A DNA stretch of 45,566 nt from a virus. This document shows positions 17,478 to 24,208 of the stretch, in pieces. The position numbers and the translations under genes are program-made. The notes under the pieces were generated by a model. It saw only the letters and a program-made list of their open reading frames with translations. It was not told where the DNA came from and did not search any database. The first letter of the stretch is position 1. The number at the start of each line of letters is the position of its first letter. The DNA lies in IMG/VR virus record IMGVR_UViG_3300021440_000040, positions 1 through 45,566 of that record; one strand, 5' to 3'.

Positions 17478-18074
17478 ATGAAAGAGTGCACACGAGAAGA
17501 GTTTGAAGGTGTATTGCAATGGGGTGATCAAGGACTTGTCCGTGGGAAAAGTCTTTCGATGTCCCTCCAGGATATCCAACGGAAGGCCGATGATGTGGAC
17601 GAGAAAGCGTCTCATGGGATTATTTCAAAAGGCGGGAGTGTTATTTCAGAAGCCGATGGAAAGATGGTGACGGCGAAGAATCCGTTGAGCCGATACTATT
17701 CTGATCATCACAAAATGTGGTTCTTTCGAGCGGCGAATGGTTTTTCTGACGTCCAACGTGCTGCCGGGGAGGGCTATTTGTCTGGGGTTGAAGAACAAGC
17801 ACGTTACGGGGTTGGAGGGATTTGGCAGTTTTGCAAGGAGATTTTTTTCGAGAAGATTCTTCGCAAAAAGTACACGCCGAAGGACAAACCGGGTATTTTT
17901 TGTACTGAGCACTGCTCTCGATTTGCCCTAGCATGCAAACTTCCGTGGCTCTCCGTTCCGCCGGAACAGGTGACCCCTTCTCTCCTTTTAGAATGGATGC
18001 TGGAGGAGGGTGTCCCTCAGAAGAAATGGGTTCTCGTCGCTTCCTACGATTGCGGGAAATACTTCGTATATTAG
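17478..18074 (+). CDS. Permuted papain-fold (YiiX/NlpC-P60-like) cysteine hydrolase, probable
   Basis: 198 residues, with SD AAGGAGG. The order His then Cys is that of circularly permuted NlpC/P60 (YiiX-like) proteins: KASHGIISKGGSVISEADG (residues 44-62, His46 and Glu58), then IFCTEHCSRFA (140-150, Cys142 or Cys146). Related enzymes cut peptidoglycan peptides or amide/ester bonds. It is the last gene of the late operon, directly after the amidase, so a second wall hydrolase or a lysis accessory is plausible. It ends just upstream of the hairpin at 18106. Confidence 0.6.
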   Translation: MKECTREEFEGVLQWGDQGLVRGKSLSMSLQDIQRKADDVDEKASHGIISKGGSVISEADGKMVTAKNPLSRYYSDHHKMWFFRAANGFSDVQRAAGEGYLSGVEEQARYGVGGIWQFCKEIFFEKILRKKYTPKDKPGIFCTEHCSRFALACKLPWLSVPPEQVTPSLLLEWMLEEGVPQKKWVLVASYDCGKYFVY

Positions 18075-18086
18075 CCCAATTGACCG

Positions 18087-18139
18087 CTAAATCATGCGTT
18101 CTAGCGCCCCGCTCCGTCGGAAGAATGGTTGTAAATTCC
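18087..18139 (-). repeat. Repeat element A (minus orientation)
   Basis: Read on the minus strand: GGAATTTACAACC, six variable bases and then CGACGGA within a 27-base block (with one more variable base), 19 variable bases, then GATTTAG followed by CGGTCAATT. The same block lengths are kept in elements B, C and D. Confidence 0.85.
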
Positions 18140-18157
18140 GGCTGGAGCGGGGCTTTT
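18106..18157 (+). terminator. Intrinsic terminator of the late operon, embedded in repeat element A
   Basis: GCCCCGCTCC (18106-18115) pairs perfectly with 18144-18153. Inside it CGGAA (18118-18122) pairs with TTCCG (18136-18140), and TTTT follows. It lies 31 bases after the last late-gene stop. The inner part coincides with repeat element A, so terminator and repeat share sequence. Confidence 0.75.
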
Positions 18158-18176
18158 AAGTACTTAAATTAGCTTA

Positions 18177-18205
18177 AATAAAAAAAATATTAGGTTAAGC
18201 GAATA
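18177..18205 (+). repeat. 29-bp core of boundary locus 1
   Basis: This is the exact reverse complement of 36724-36752: eight A residues followed by TATTAGGTTAAGCGAATA. A perfect 29-base match 18.5 kb away in non-coding DNA is far beyond chance. Confidence 0.95.
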
Positions 18206-18231
18206 TATAGCCCCAAACTCCCCCTATAGTG

Positions 18232-18284
18232 GGAATTTACAACCAATCCTACGACGGAAACAACCCAATTAAACGCTGATTTAG
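18232..18284 (+). repeat. Repeat element B (plus orientation)
   Basis: GGAATTTACAACC at 18232, CGACGGA ending at 18258, 19 variable bases, GATTTAG at 18278-18284, then GGCTCTATATT. Its 27-base block matches element A at 23-24 of 27 positions. It faces the early genes. Confidence 0.85.
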
Positions 18285-18299
18285 GGCTCTATATTCGTT

Positions 18300-18504
18300 A
18301 TTCAGTGAAAGTTTTTTTATTTTTTGCTAATTAAAAAATTCCTCGACGGTAGATTGAACCTCCGTAAAATAGGTTCTTTGAAAACGCATGTAAATCAAGC
18401 CTTTTCACGTGCAAAATTTTTTTGCTTTTTTCAAAAAGAAGAGCCATACTAAGAGTGTAGGACGGGAGGTCGCAAGGCCCCCACGAAACACCGGAGGTGC
18501 GAAA
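18300..18504 (+). promoter_or_regulatory. Leader region of the early operon with attenuator-like hairpin
   Basis: No gene is seen in this AT-rich stretch. It holds a partial extra copy of the element motif (TTCCTCGACGG at 18339-18349) and a short hairpin with T-run (GCAAAA 18411-18416 pairing with TTTTGC 18420-18425, then six T) that could act as a terminator or attenuator before the first early gene. The early promoter is expected between 18285 and 18410, but I find no convincing -35/-10 pair. Confidence 0.4.
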
Positions 18505-18753
18505 ATGAAAAATCTCAAAGACATCAAAGTGACCATGTCCTCTTGTGCCTACTGTGGAGGGTCCTGCTCTGCACACGCCGATGAAAATTCGCATGGCATT
18601 TGTTTGGACTGCCTGGTTAAAATTTCCCCAGACTGTCCTGCCGCCAAACTCCACGTGAAGGCCATGAAGCGCGGATTGAAACGCATGGTTGATGCAGGAC
18701 TTGATAGTCTGGTGCAGTCAGTAAACTACACCCAACAAGTGAACGAGAAATAA
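18505..18753 (+). CDS. Small zinc-finger-like early protein
   Basis: 82 residues from ATG 18505, chosen for the leader CCGGAGGTGCGAAA directly upstream. Two cysteine pairs, CAYCGGSC (residues 14-19) and CLDC (33-36), suggest a zinc ribbon. The rest is helical and basic (KAMKRGLKRMVDAG). As the first early gene it may be a host-takeover or regulatory protein; that is inference from position. Confidence 0.6.
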   Translation: MKNLKDIKVTMSSCAYCGGSCSAHADENSHGICLDCLVKISPDCPAAKLHVKAMKRGLKRMVDAGLDSLVQSVNYTQQVNEK

Positions 18754-18787
18754 TGTCAGTGGTTAATAAAAAACCGGAGGTGCGAAA

Positions 18788-18940
18788 ATGAGGAAAAAAC
18801 ATACATATACTTTTTCACATTGGGAATTTTCATGGTCGGCTGGAATGAAGGTGAGAAAATACGTTCGCGACGATGGGGTGATAGTGACACTTTCAAGGAA
18901 GCGTGTGGAAGAGCTTGAAAATGAAGGACGAATCAAGTGA
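18788..18940 (+). CDS. 50-residue early hypothetical protein
   Basis: It starts at ATG 18788 behind an exact 17-base copy of the leader used by the previous gene (18774-18790). The product is 50 residues, basic and aromatic at the start (MRKKHTYTFSHWEFSW) with a helix at the end (LSRKRVEELENEGRIK). The stop overlaps the next start (GTGA). It has no recognisable family. Confidence 0.55.
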   Translation: MRKKHTYTFSHWEFSWSAGMKVRKYVRDDGVIVTLSRKRVEELENEGRIK

Positions 18941-19239
18941 AACTCCCAACGACAGCCGCACGATTTAAGATCGCGGGAATGCGCGGGACCTTCAGCGTGT
19001 CAAAACACACAATGAAAATGATTTCAGGAGAAGAAAAATACGAGGGCTACTGGGATCGCGGAAACAAACAAAAGCCAGTTTTTGCCTACGGATTCACCAG
19101 AGAAGAAGCTTTGACTCGCGTGCTAGAGACTCCCGTATTAGCTGTGAAAGAAAACAATCTTCCCGAAGCTCGCACCTCCGGGAGAACTACGAGAATGCCG
19201 CCCTCCACTCCCTCCCCAGGGAGTAGGCGGCTTCCGTAG
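18937..19239 (+). CDS. Early hypothetical protein (start GTG)
   Basis: 100 residues from GTG 18937, coupled by GTGA to the upstream gene. The first 70 residues look protein-like (GTFSVSKHTMKMISGEEKYEGYW, FAYGFTREEALTRVLETP). The last 25 are encoded by a strongly structured DNA segment (19170-19231) and are Pro/Ser/Arg-rich, so the true protein may once have ended earlier or the tail may be constrained by RNA structure. Function unknown. Confidence 0.5.
   Translation: MKLPTTAARFKIAGMRGTFSVSKHTMKMISGEEKYEGYWDRGNKQKPVFAYGFTREEALTRVLETPVLAVKENNLPEARTSGRTTRMPPSTPSPGSRRLP
19197..19231 (+). terminator. GC-rich stem-loop at the end of an early gene
   Basis: GCCGCC (19197-19202) pairs with GGCGGC (19226-19231), and ACTCCCT (19207-19213) pairs with AGGGAGT (19218-19224) around a CCCC loop. 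No T-run follows. It may pause or stabilise transcripts. Confidence 0.5.
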
Positions 19240-19319
19240 GTGGGATCATAATTCGCCCCCTCCACGTGGGGATCCTGGGAAGTTTGCAGAGCGCGAATAA
19301 AAAACTTGGAGGTACAAAA

Positions 19320-19454
19320 GTGAAACAGTTTTTCTTGCTACTGCTTTTGTTAGTCCTCCAAGGATGTACTTGGATGAATGAAAATATAAAGTATTGGCCG
19401 ATGCCTTGTCGGTCATGCGAATGCTCGGAGGTGCGTGAATGTCGAAAAAATTAA
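19320..19454 (+). CDS. Small early lipoprotein
   Basis: 44 residues from GTG 19320, with leader TTGGAGGTACAAAA. The N-terminus is a lipoprotein signal: MKQFF, a hydrophobic run, then the lipobox LQGC with Cys16. The mature peptide is under 30 residues with four further cysteines (PCRSCEC, EC). Small early-expressed phage lipoproteins in other systems block superinfection at the envelope; Rz1-type o-spanins are also short but are late genes. A superinfection-exclusion role is therefore a reasonable guess. Confidence 0.55.
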   Translation: MKQFFLLLLLLVLQGCTWMNENIKYWPMPCRSCECSEVRECRKN

Positions 19455-19606
19455 CAGAACTTCAATTGAAAAAGACAAGAGATGTAATGTCTACGATATT
19501 TGGACAAGCTGTATATTTCATAACGGACGAAGCTGTCCAAGCATTCCATGACAATATACAGTCACAAGCAGACAAAGAAGCCAAAAACTCGGAGGTGCGA
19601 AAATAA
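19439..19606 (+). CDS. 55-residue early hypothetical protein
   Basis: ATG 19439 overlaps the end of the lipoprotein gene and uses the leader CTCGGAGGTGCGTGA. The product is a mostly helical 55-residue protein (LTELQLKKTRDVMSTIFGQA, then QAFHDNIQSQADKEAK). Its last residues are encoded by the next gene's leader, and its stop overlaps the next ATG. Function unknown. Confidence 0.5.
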   Translation: MSKKLTELQLKKTRDVMSTIFGQAVYFITDEAVQAFHDNIQSQADKEAKNSEVRK

Positions 19607-19857
19607 TGAACACGTTTATACTTGAGAAACGACAGCTGATGATTCCTCTAAAAAAAGAATTAAAACACGGAATAGTCCTCCAGGTATATGTTTACCCTTC
19701 TGGAGTAATCTATCCTATGTTTTCACCCTCCCCCGAAGAAAAAGAAGCTTATCTCAGCGAAATCCCAGAAGTGCAAGACGGACAGCTCACAACAATTCGA
19801 AAGCTCCAGTCTCGTGGCTGGAAATTATTACCCACTAAAAACTGGCAAGAATGCTAG
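19606..19857 (+). CDS. Early hypothetical protein
   Basis: 83 residues behind the fourth good copy of the conserved leader (CTCGGAGGTGCGAAAATA). It appears as beta strands then a helix (GIVLQVYVYPSGVIYPMF, LTTIRKLQSRGWKLL). No family recognised. It is co-transcribed with the neighbouring small genes. Confidence 0.55.
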   Translation: MNTFILEKRQLMIPLKKELKHGIVLQVYVYPSGVIYPMFSPSPEEKEAYLSEIPEVQDGQLTTIRKLQSRGWKLLPTKNWQEC

Positions 19858-19866
19858 GATTTTAAA

Positions 19867-20439
19867 ATGGCCCTGACGATTAAACGAGACAAACCAAAGG
19901 AGCCATTATTTATTTCTACTCCAGAAACTCGTACAAGGCTTTTGTGTGGGCATGCTGAGAGCTCTTTAACAAAAGAAGGTGTATGCTGGAAGTGCGATGC
20001 AAGAAGGCTACGTAGACTTTGGTATCCTACGAGCTATGAAATTAATCAAAAGGAGAATACAATGGCGTTAACGATGAAGAAACCTGGTGTGGTTGCTGAG
20101 AAAAAAGAAGTGGCTACTCCGGCGAAGAAAGCGGCGGTGACGGAAGTGAAAAAAGTTACCAAGGTTGCTACTCCTAAAGTTCAGGGAAAAACGTTACACC
20201 TGAACGTGTCCGGAACGTGGGCTCATTTGTTCAAGTCCGCTGCGTCCAAGAAAATGACGGACGCCCAAATCACGGAATTCATGATGAAAGAATTCCCGGA
20301 GCGCAAGTCCGAAACGTTCAAGGCCGTCGGCCACTGGCGTCGCATCTACAACCAGGGGAAGATGACGGAGGGTAAAGTGCCCTCGCCTTTGAGCGTGGCT
20401 TATGAACCTACGGCTCCTAAAGCGGCGGCGAAAAAGTAA
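19867..20439 (+). CDS. Zinc-ribbon plus basic-linker protein (long form of a nested pair)
   Basis: 190 residues from ATG 19867. Residues 1-65 include LLCGH (Cys27) and GVCWKC (about 43-46), a possible zinc ribbon. Residues 66-105 are an Ala/Lys/Val-rich basic segment resembling histone H1 tails (KKEVATPAKKAAVTEVKK). Residues 106-170 form a helical domain (TWAHLFKSAASKKMTDAQIT, EFPERKSETFKAVGHWRRIY). The MALTIK start is echoed by MALTMK at the internal start 20062. A DNA- or RNA-binding role is plausible. The upstream SD is weak compared with the internal one. Confidence 0.5.
   Translation: MALTIKRDKPKEPLFISTPETRTRLLCGHAESSLTKEGVCWKCDARRLRRLWYPTSYEINQKENTMALTMKKPGVVAEKKEVATPAKKAAVTEVKKVTKVATPKVQGKTLHLNVSGTWAHLFKSAASKKMTDAQITEFMMKEFPERKSETFKAVGHWRRIYNQGKMTEGKVPSPLSVAYEPTAPKAAAKK
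20062..20439 (+). CDS. Basic nucleic-acid-binding-like protein (short form)
   Basis: 125 residues from ATG 20062, in frame inside the longer reading frame, with a good SD (AAAAGGAGAAT). It lacks the cysteine-rich head and begins MALTMKKPG. It holds the AK-rich basic segment and the helical domain. This is probably the main product; the longer form may be a fusion of a small zinc-ribbon gene to it. Confidence 0.65.
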   Translation: MALTMKKPGVVAEKKEVATPAKKAAVTEVKKVTKVATPKVQGKTLHLNVSGTWAHLFKSAASKKMTDAQITEFMMKEFPERKSETFKAVGHWRRIYNQGKMTEGKVPSPLSVAYEPTAPKAAAKK

Positions 20440-20452
20440 ATGTTCTCGGCTC

Positions 20453-20506
20453 TCTACAGAGAGGCTGATAAATTAATCTTAGAGAAGGCGTCAGCCTCTC
20501 TGTAGA
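20453..20506 (+). other. 16-bp perfect stem-loop before the helicase gene
   Basis: Bases 20453-20468 pair perfectly with 20491-20506 around a 22-base AT-rich loop. There is no T-run, and the helicase SD/ATG follows 14 bases later. It is a candidate RNase III site, protein-binding operator or transcript stabiliser. Confidence 0.6.
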
Positions 20507-20520
20507 ACTGAGGAATAAAA

Positions 20521-21897
20521 ATGAGAGAGTGTTTACCTCATCAATTAAAGGCTCTTGAATATTGCCGAAATGCTCCTGGTGGAAACGTTGCACTTTTTAT
20601 GGAGATGCGTCTTGGCAAAACCAAGGTGATCATTGAGTGGCTACGGAACGTTAAAGGCAAGATCCTGGTGATTGCCCCGCTCTCCGTAGTTCGCTCCTGG
20701 GCCGAAGAGCTGGAGAAGGAGGGGGAAACGCGCCCCGAACTACTTTTAGGGGCTACAAAGGCAAAATTGGAGGCCTTAACCGTTGGTTTAGCGGCTCGTA
20801 GGAAGTGGTATTTGACTAATATTGAGGGGCTTAGCCATTTTGAGAAGGTTCTTTCGGACTATCGGTGGGAAGCCATAATCGTTGACGAGTCTACAAAAAT
20901 AAAAAATCCAAAAGCACAAGTGACAAAGCTCTTGATAAGTCACAGGGGAAATGCGAATCGAAGAGCCATCCTTTCTGGTAATCCTAACCCAGAGGGGCCG
21001 CTTGACTTATGTGAGCAGTTTCGATTTCTGTACGGAAGTTTCATGGGGCTGGACTCCTATTGGAAATTTAGGAACGTCGCCTTTTTCCCAGTAGGTCGCG
21101 GCTACGAATGGATTCTAAAAGCACCCTTCAGGCAGAGGATCAGAGATTACATCCAGAAATATGCGTTTGTTTTGAAGCGTTCCGAAGTTGGGCTTGCCAA
21201 TCAAAAATTCTATGAGACGAGAACTGTGGAAATGGAGCCTGAGCAAAAAAGACTCATGGAACGTCTCGAGAATGAATTCGCACTGGAGCTTCCTTCTGGA
21301 GAAGAAAAACTGACGAGTTGGGTTCCTGTGAAACTAGCGTGGATGGCGCGACTGGCTGGAGGATATCTAGATGGAAAAAAATGGTTTGATAGAAAAGTTG
21401 GTGAGCTTGAAGATATTCTTACGACGGAGTTATGCGGCGAATCTGTCGTTGTATGGTTCCGTTTTAATGCAGAAATTAGACGCGTCGCGGAACGTCTACG
21501 AAAAAACAAGGCATTTACTGGAGCTAGGAAAATTGGTATCATTGACGGAACAGTGGACGAAACAAGCAGAGCCTCGATTAGAAGAGCTTTTCAGAACGGA
21601 GAATTACAAACACTCCTCTGTCAGTCAAAAGTTGGAATGTTTGGGCTGGATCTTTCTCGTGCTAGCACGGCGATCTACTTCTCAAATAACTACTCATCCG
21701 AAATAAGAACACAGTCAGAAGACCGGATCGAGCATCCCCTCAAAAAAGAACCGCTCCTAATTATTGACATGGTAACTTCTGAAACAGTAGACGAGGACGT
21801 TGTAAAGGCTCTTCGGAGAAAAGGAAAAGAAAGTGAGAAATATCTCATGAAAGAACTGACCGAAAAAATCAGAGAGCGCACATTATGTCGAGCCTGA
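20521..21897 (+). CDS. SNF2-like DEAD/H-type helicase
   Basis: 458 residues. Superfamily 2 motifs are visible: Q-like LPHQLKALEY (5-14), Walker A MRLGKTK (29-35), Ia LVIAPLSVVRSW (49-60), DEST box IIVDESTKIKNP (119-130), III-like AILSGNP, and VI RTQSEDRIEH near residue 390. This is the SNF2/RAD54-like branch found in many phages. It would remodel DNA-protein complexes or help recombination-dependent replication. The stop overlaps the resolvase start, so the two are co-expressed. Confidence 0.88.
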   Translation: MRECLPHQLKALEYCRNAPGGNVALFMEMRLGKTKVIIEWLRNVKGKILVIAPLSVVRSWAEELEKEGETRPELLLGATKAKLEALTVGLAARRKWYLTNIEGLSHFEKVLSDYRWEAIIVDESTKIKNPKAQVTKLLISHRGNANRRAILSGNPNPEGPLDLCEQFRFLYGSFMGLDSYWKFRNVAFFPVGRGYEWILKAPFRQRIRDYIQKYAFVLKRSEVGLANQKFYETRTVEMEPEQKRLMERLENEFALELPSGEEKLTSWVPVKLAWMARLAGGYLDGKKWFDRKVGELEDILTTELCGESVVVWFRFNAEIRRVAERLRKNKAFTGARKIGIIDGTVDETSRASIRRAFQNGELQTLLCQSKVGMFGLDLSRASTAIYFSNNYSSEIRTQSEDRIEHPLKKEPLLIIDMVTSETVDEDVVKALRRKGKESEKYLMKELTEKIRERTLCRA

Positions 21898-22409
21898 GAC
21901 CTCCAATGCTGTCTATCGATCCTGGCACACAGTCGATGGGCTGGGCATTTTGGGATACTGGATCCAGGGATCTTGCATGTCGTCCCCCTGATGCAACGGG
22001 GCTAATCATCCCTTGGAGAGATCCACATAACACGGACTGGTGGGACAGGGCAGTGGAACAGGCTAATGGGCTGCTGTATAAAATTCCAATCCCTGCAAAA
22101 CGCCTCGATGTCTACTGCGAGATGCCCGTGTTTTTTGCAGGGACAGTTGGCGGTATGGCAGCGGCGGGAACAGGTTCTCTCCAGAAATTATGCTTTCAGG
22201 TTGGGTGTGTTGCACAGGCTGTTCGTGGTTTGTCTTGTTTTCGTCATTTTTATCCTGTTCTTGTAAATGAATGGAAGGGTCAACTTCCAAAAGAAGTTGT
22301 CATTCAAAGGATTAAAAAATTGCTCGGTGAAAAAGCGTGCAAGGATTACAGAAAAGATATGTGGGATGCTGTAGGAATTGGCCTATGGGCCAGGGGGGTT
22401 TTCAAGTGA
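21885..22409 (+). CDS. RuvC-like Holliday junction resolvase
   Basis: 174 residues with an RNase H fold. Acidic residues are in RuvC order: LSIDPGTQSMGWAFWD (Asp12), VYCEMP (Glu79), and KDMWDAVGIGLWA (Asp158, Asp161). It cuts branched DNA before packaging. ATG 21885 overlaps the helicase stop; a second ATG at 21906 is possible but would leave only four residues before the catalytic Asp. Confidence 0.82.
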   Translation: MSSLRPPMLSIDPGTQSMGWAFWDTGSRDLACRPPDATGLIIPWRDPHNTDWWDRAVEQANGLLYKIPIPAKRLDVYCEMPVFFAGTVGGMAAAGTGSLQKLCFQVGCVAQAVRGLSCFRHFYPVLVNEWKGQLPKEVVIQRIKKLLGEKACKDYRKDMWDAVGIGLWARGVFK

Positions 22410-23389
22410 TTATAAAAAAGAAGAAACATGTACTAGCGGAAACTTCGTTTAATCCGTTAAAAGAAGGAATTACACAGTCGATGCTTTGTTCATATTTGAA
22501 ATGTAGACGAGCTGCTAGTCTTGGACTACAAGGGTGGACACCTCTTAAAACGGCCAGCGTTCTGCAATTTGGAGAAATGGCCCATGGTGTTCTCGAAAAT
22601 ATCTATAAAGAGGGGCGGAAGAAGGCTCCCTCGGAAGAAGAGGTTCTGGAATTTATCAAAGAACAGGTAGAGGCGTGGGAGACATCTCCTCGTGGTCAGC
22701 GTGCCGGGGCCGAAGACCTTGAGCAACTCGAATTGAACACCGCGTTCCTGGAGGCCGTTCTTCCCTCTTACTTTAAATTCTGGGCGAAGGAGGACTTCGG
22801 ACAGCTCCAGTGGGTTGGGCTGGAAAAAGAATTCGACATCGAATTCGCGGGATTCCGTCTCCGAGGGAAGATGGATGGAATTTATCGTAAGGGCGGTCTT
22901 TGGGTTTTCGAGACAAAAACCAAAGGACGAATTGACGAGCAGAATATCTCGGAGCTTTTGTCTTTTGATTTTCAGTCCGACTTCTATTCTCTGGCGACTG
23001 AAAAATTATATAAAGAGCCGCCCGTCGGAATTCGTTACAATATCATTCGTCGTCCAGGACAAAAACTCGGAAAGAAAGAAACAGTGGTGGCTTTTAAAGA
23101 GCGTGTTCGTAAGGAAGTCTTAGCGGACCCGAAACATTATTTTATTCGCTACCGCGTAGACAAGTCGAAAGAAGACATGGAGGTCTTCAAACGAGAGTTG
23201 ACACAAATTCTAAAAGAGTATAAAGAATGGCAACAAGGGAAAATTGCAGACTTCAAAAACCCAACTTCATGTGTAGATAAATACGGAACATGTCGATTCC
23301 TTCGCATTTGTTCATCTAAAAATTACGCGGGATTCTACAAACGAGAGCACATGTTCGCCGAGCTTTCGAATAAAAAGAAAGGAGAATAG
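22406..23389 (+). CDS. Cas4/RecB-like PD-(D/E)XK nuclease with probable Fe-S cluster
   Basis: 327 residues from GTG 22406 (SD AGGGGGG, GTGA overlap); an upstream in-frame start at 22337 lies inside the resolvase gene. Nuclease residues are FGEMAHGVLE (His60), GKMDGIY (Asp157) and WVFETKTKG (Glu169, Lys171). Cysteines 28 or 33, 289, 296 and 302 fit the four-Cys Fe-S pattern of Cas4 and AddB nucleases. No Cas1, Cas2 or CRISPR array is near, so it is a recombination exonuclease acting with the Sak4-like protein downstream. Confidence 0.85.
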   Translation: MIIKKKKHVLAETSFNPLKEGITQSMLCSYLKCRRAASLGLQGWTPLKTASVLQFGEMAHGVLENIYKEGRKKAPSEEEVLEFIKEQVEAWETSPRGQRAGAEDLEQLELNTAFLEAVLPSYFKFWAKEDFGQLQWVGLEKEFDIEFAGFRLRGKMDGIYRKGGLWVFETKTKGRIDEQNISELLSFDFQSDFYSLATEKLYKEPPVGIRYNIIRRPGQKLGKKETVVAFKERVRKEVLADPKHYFIRYRVDKSKEDMEVFKRELTQILKEYKEWQQGKIADFKNPTSCVDKYGTCRFLRICSSKNYAGFYKREHMFAELSNKKKGE

Positions 23390-23391
23390 CT

Positions 23392-24207
23392 ATGAAAATT
23401 GGAGGGTCTTCTGAGAAACGAACAACCTTAGCTTTTCCGGCTAAGAAATCTGCACCCCGTCAAGACCTCGGAGAATTCAGCATCTTGATATTCGGGAGAG
23501 AGAAGATTGGAAAAACGAGCTTCGCCGCAGAATTCGACGACGCGTTATTCCTGATGTGTGAACCAGGAGGACGGGATCTTGAAATCTTCCAGAAGGAAGT
23601 TATGGACTGGAAAGAGTTTAAAGGGTTTGTAGAGCTCCTGGAGAACGACCGTGAACGCTTCAAAACCGTCGTCGTGGATACGGCGGACAGATGCTTCAAG
23701 ATGTGCGAAGAATATATGCTCAAGAAAATGGTGATTCAGCACGCTTCCGACGAAGACTTTGGGAAGGGTTGGTCGATGATTAGTGATGAATTCGCGTCAG
23801 TGATTCTTCGGCTGTTGAAAGTTGGGCGCGGCGTTATTTTCACGAGCCATGCGGCGGAAAAAGAAATCAAGGCGCGGGACGGAAGAAAATACGACCGAGT
23901 CGTTCCGACGATGTCGAAACAAGCGCGTCAAATTCTCGAGCCAATCGTGGACATTTGGGGGTACATGGAGTATGACCCTCAGGAAGGCCGCTCTCTTCGG
24001 CTTAGAGGGGATTCTCAAGTTTCCTGTGGGCATCGTCTCCAGAATCATTTCATCGGGATTGAATCTATCCCTATGGGTAAAACAGCAAAAGTGGCGTACA
24101 ATAATTTCGTGAGAGCCTTTAACAATGACCTCACGGAAGCTACAGCAGCGGTAGAACCTTCCTCTTCTACGGGGAAGAAACCAGCGTTGGTTCTAAGGAG
24201 GAAGTGA
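23392..24207 (+). CDS. Sak4-like RecA-fold ATPase (single-strand annealing/recombinase)
   Basis: 271 residues, with SD AAAGGAG. Walker A is FGREKIGKTSF (34-44), Walker B FKTVVVDTAD (90-99), and GVIFTSHAAEKE may act as a sensor. This is the usual length and motif set of phage Sak4 proteins, short RecA/Rad51-related annealing factors. The next gene is a DUF669-like ssDNA-binding protein, the known partner arrangement. Nuclease, annealase and SSB together form a recombination cassette. Confidence 0.84.
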   Translation: MKIGGSSEKRTTLAFPAKKSAPRQDLGEFSILIFGREKIGKTSFAAEFDDALFLMCEPGGRDLEIFQKEVMDWKEFKGFVELLENDRERFKTVVVDTADRCFKMCEEYMLKKMVIQHASDEDFGKGWSMISDEFASVILRLLKVGRGVIFTSHAAEKEIKARDGRKYDRVVPTMSKQARQILEPIVDIWGYMEYDPQEGRSLRLRGDSQVSCGHRLQNHFIGIESIPMGKTAKVAYNNFVRAFNNDLTEATAAVEPSSSTGKKPALVLRRK

Positions 24208-24208
24208 T

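Larger units (their letters stand above)
18081..18299. repeat. Boundary locus 1: inverted pair of 53-bp elements around a 29-bp core
   Basis: A non-coding imperfect palindrome between the late and early arms. Element A (18087-18139, read on the minus strand) and element B (18232-18284, plus strand) point outward. Between them lies a 29-bp core (18177-18205, poly-A then TATTAGGTTAAGCGAATA). The same arrangement, with the core reversed, is found at 36606-36850. See the separate entries for elements and core. Confidence 0.85.

Noticed and set aside
18081-18299. Integrase attachment site
   Set aside because: No integrase or recombinase gene was recognised in the genome, and the structure is duplicated in inverted form.
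18300-18504. Sigma70 promoter for the early operon
   Set aside because: Several partial -10 or -35 boxes (for example TAAAAT at 18365) occur in AT-rich DNA, but none has a convincing partner at 16-18 bases.
22406-23389. CRISPR-associated Cas4 as part of a CRISPR system
   Set aside because: No repeats, Cas1 or Cas2 anywhere in the window. The gene belongs to the recombination cassette.
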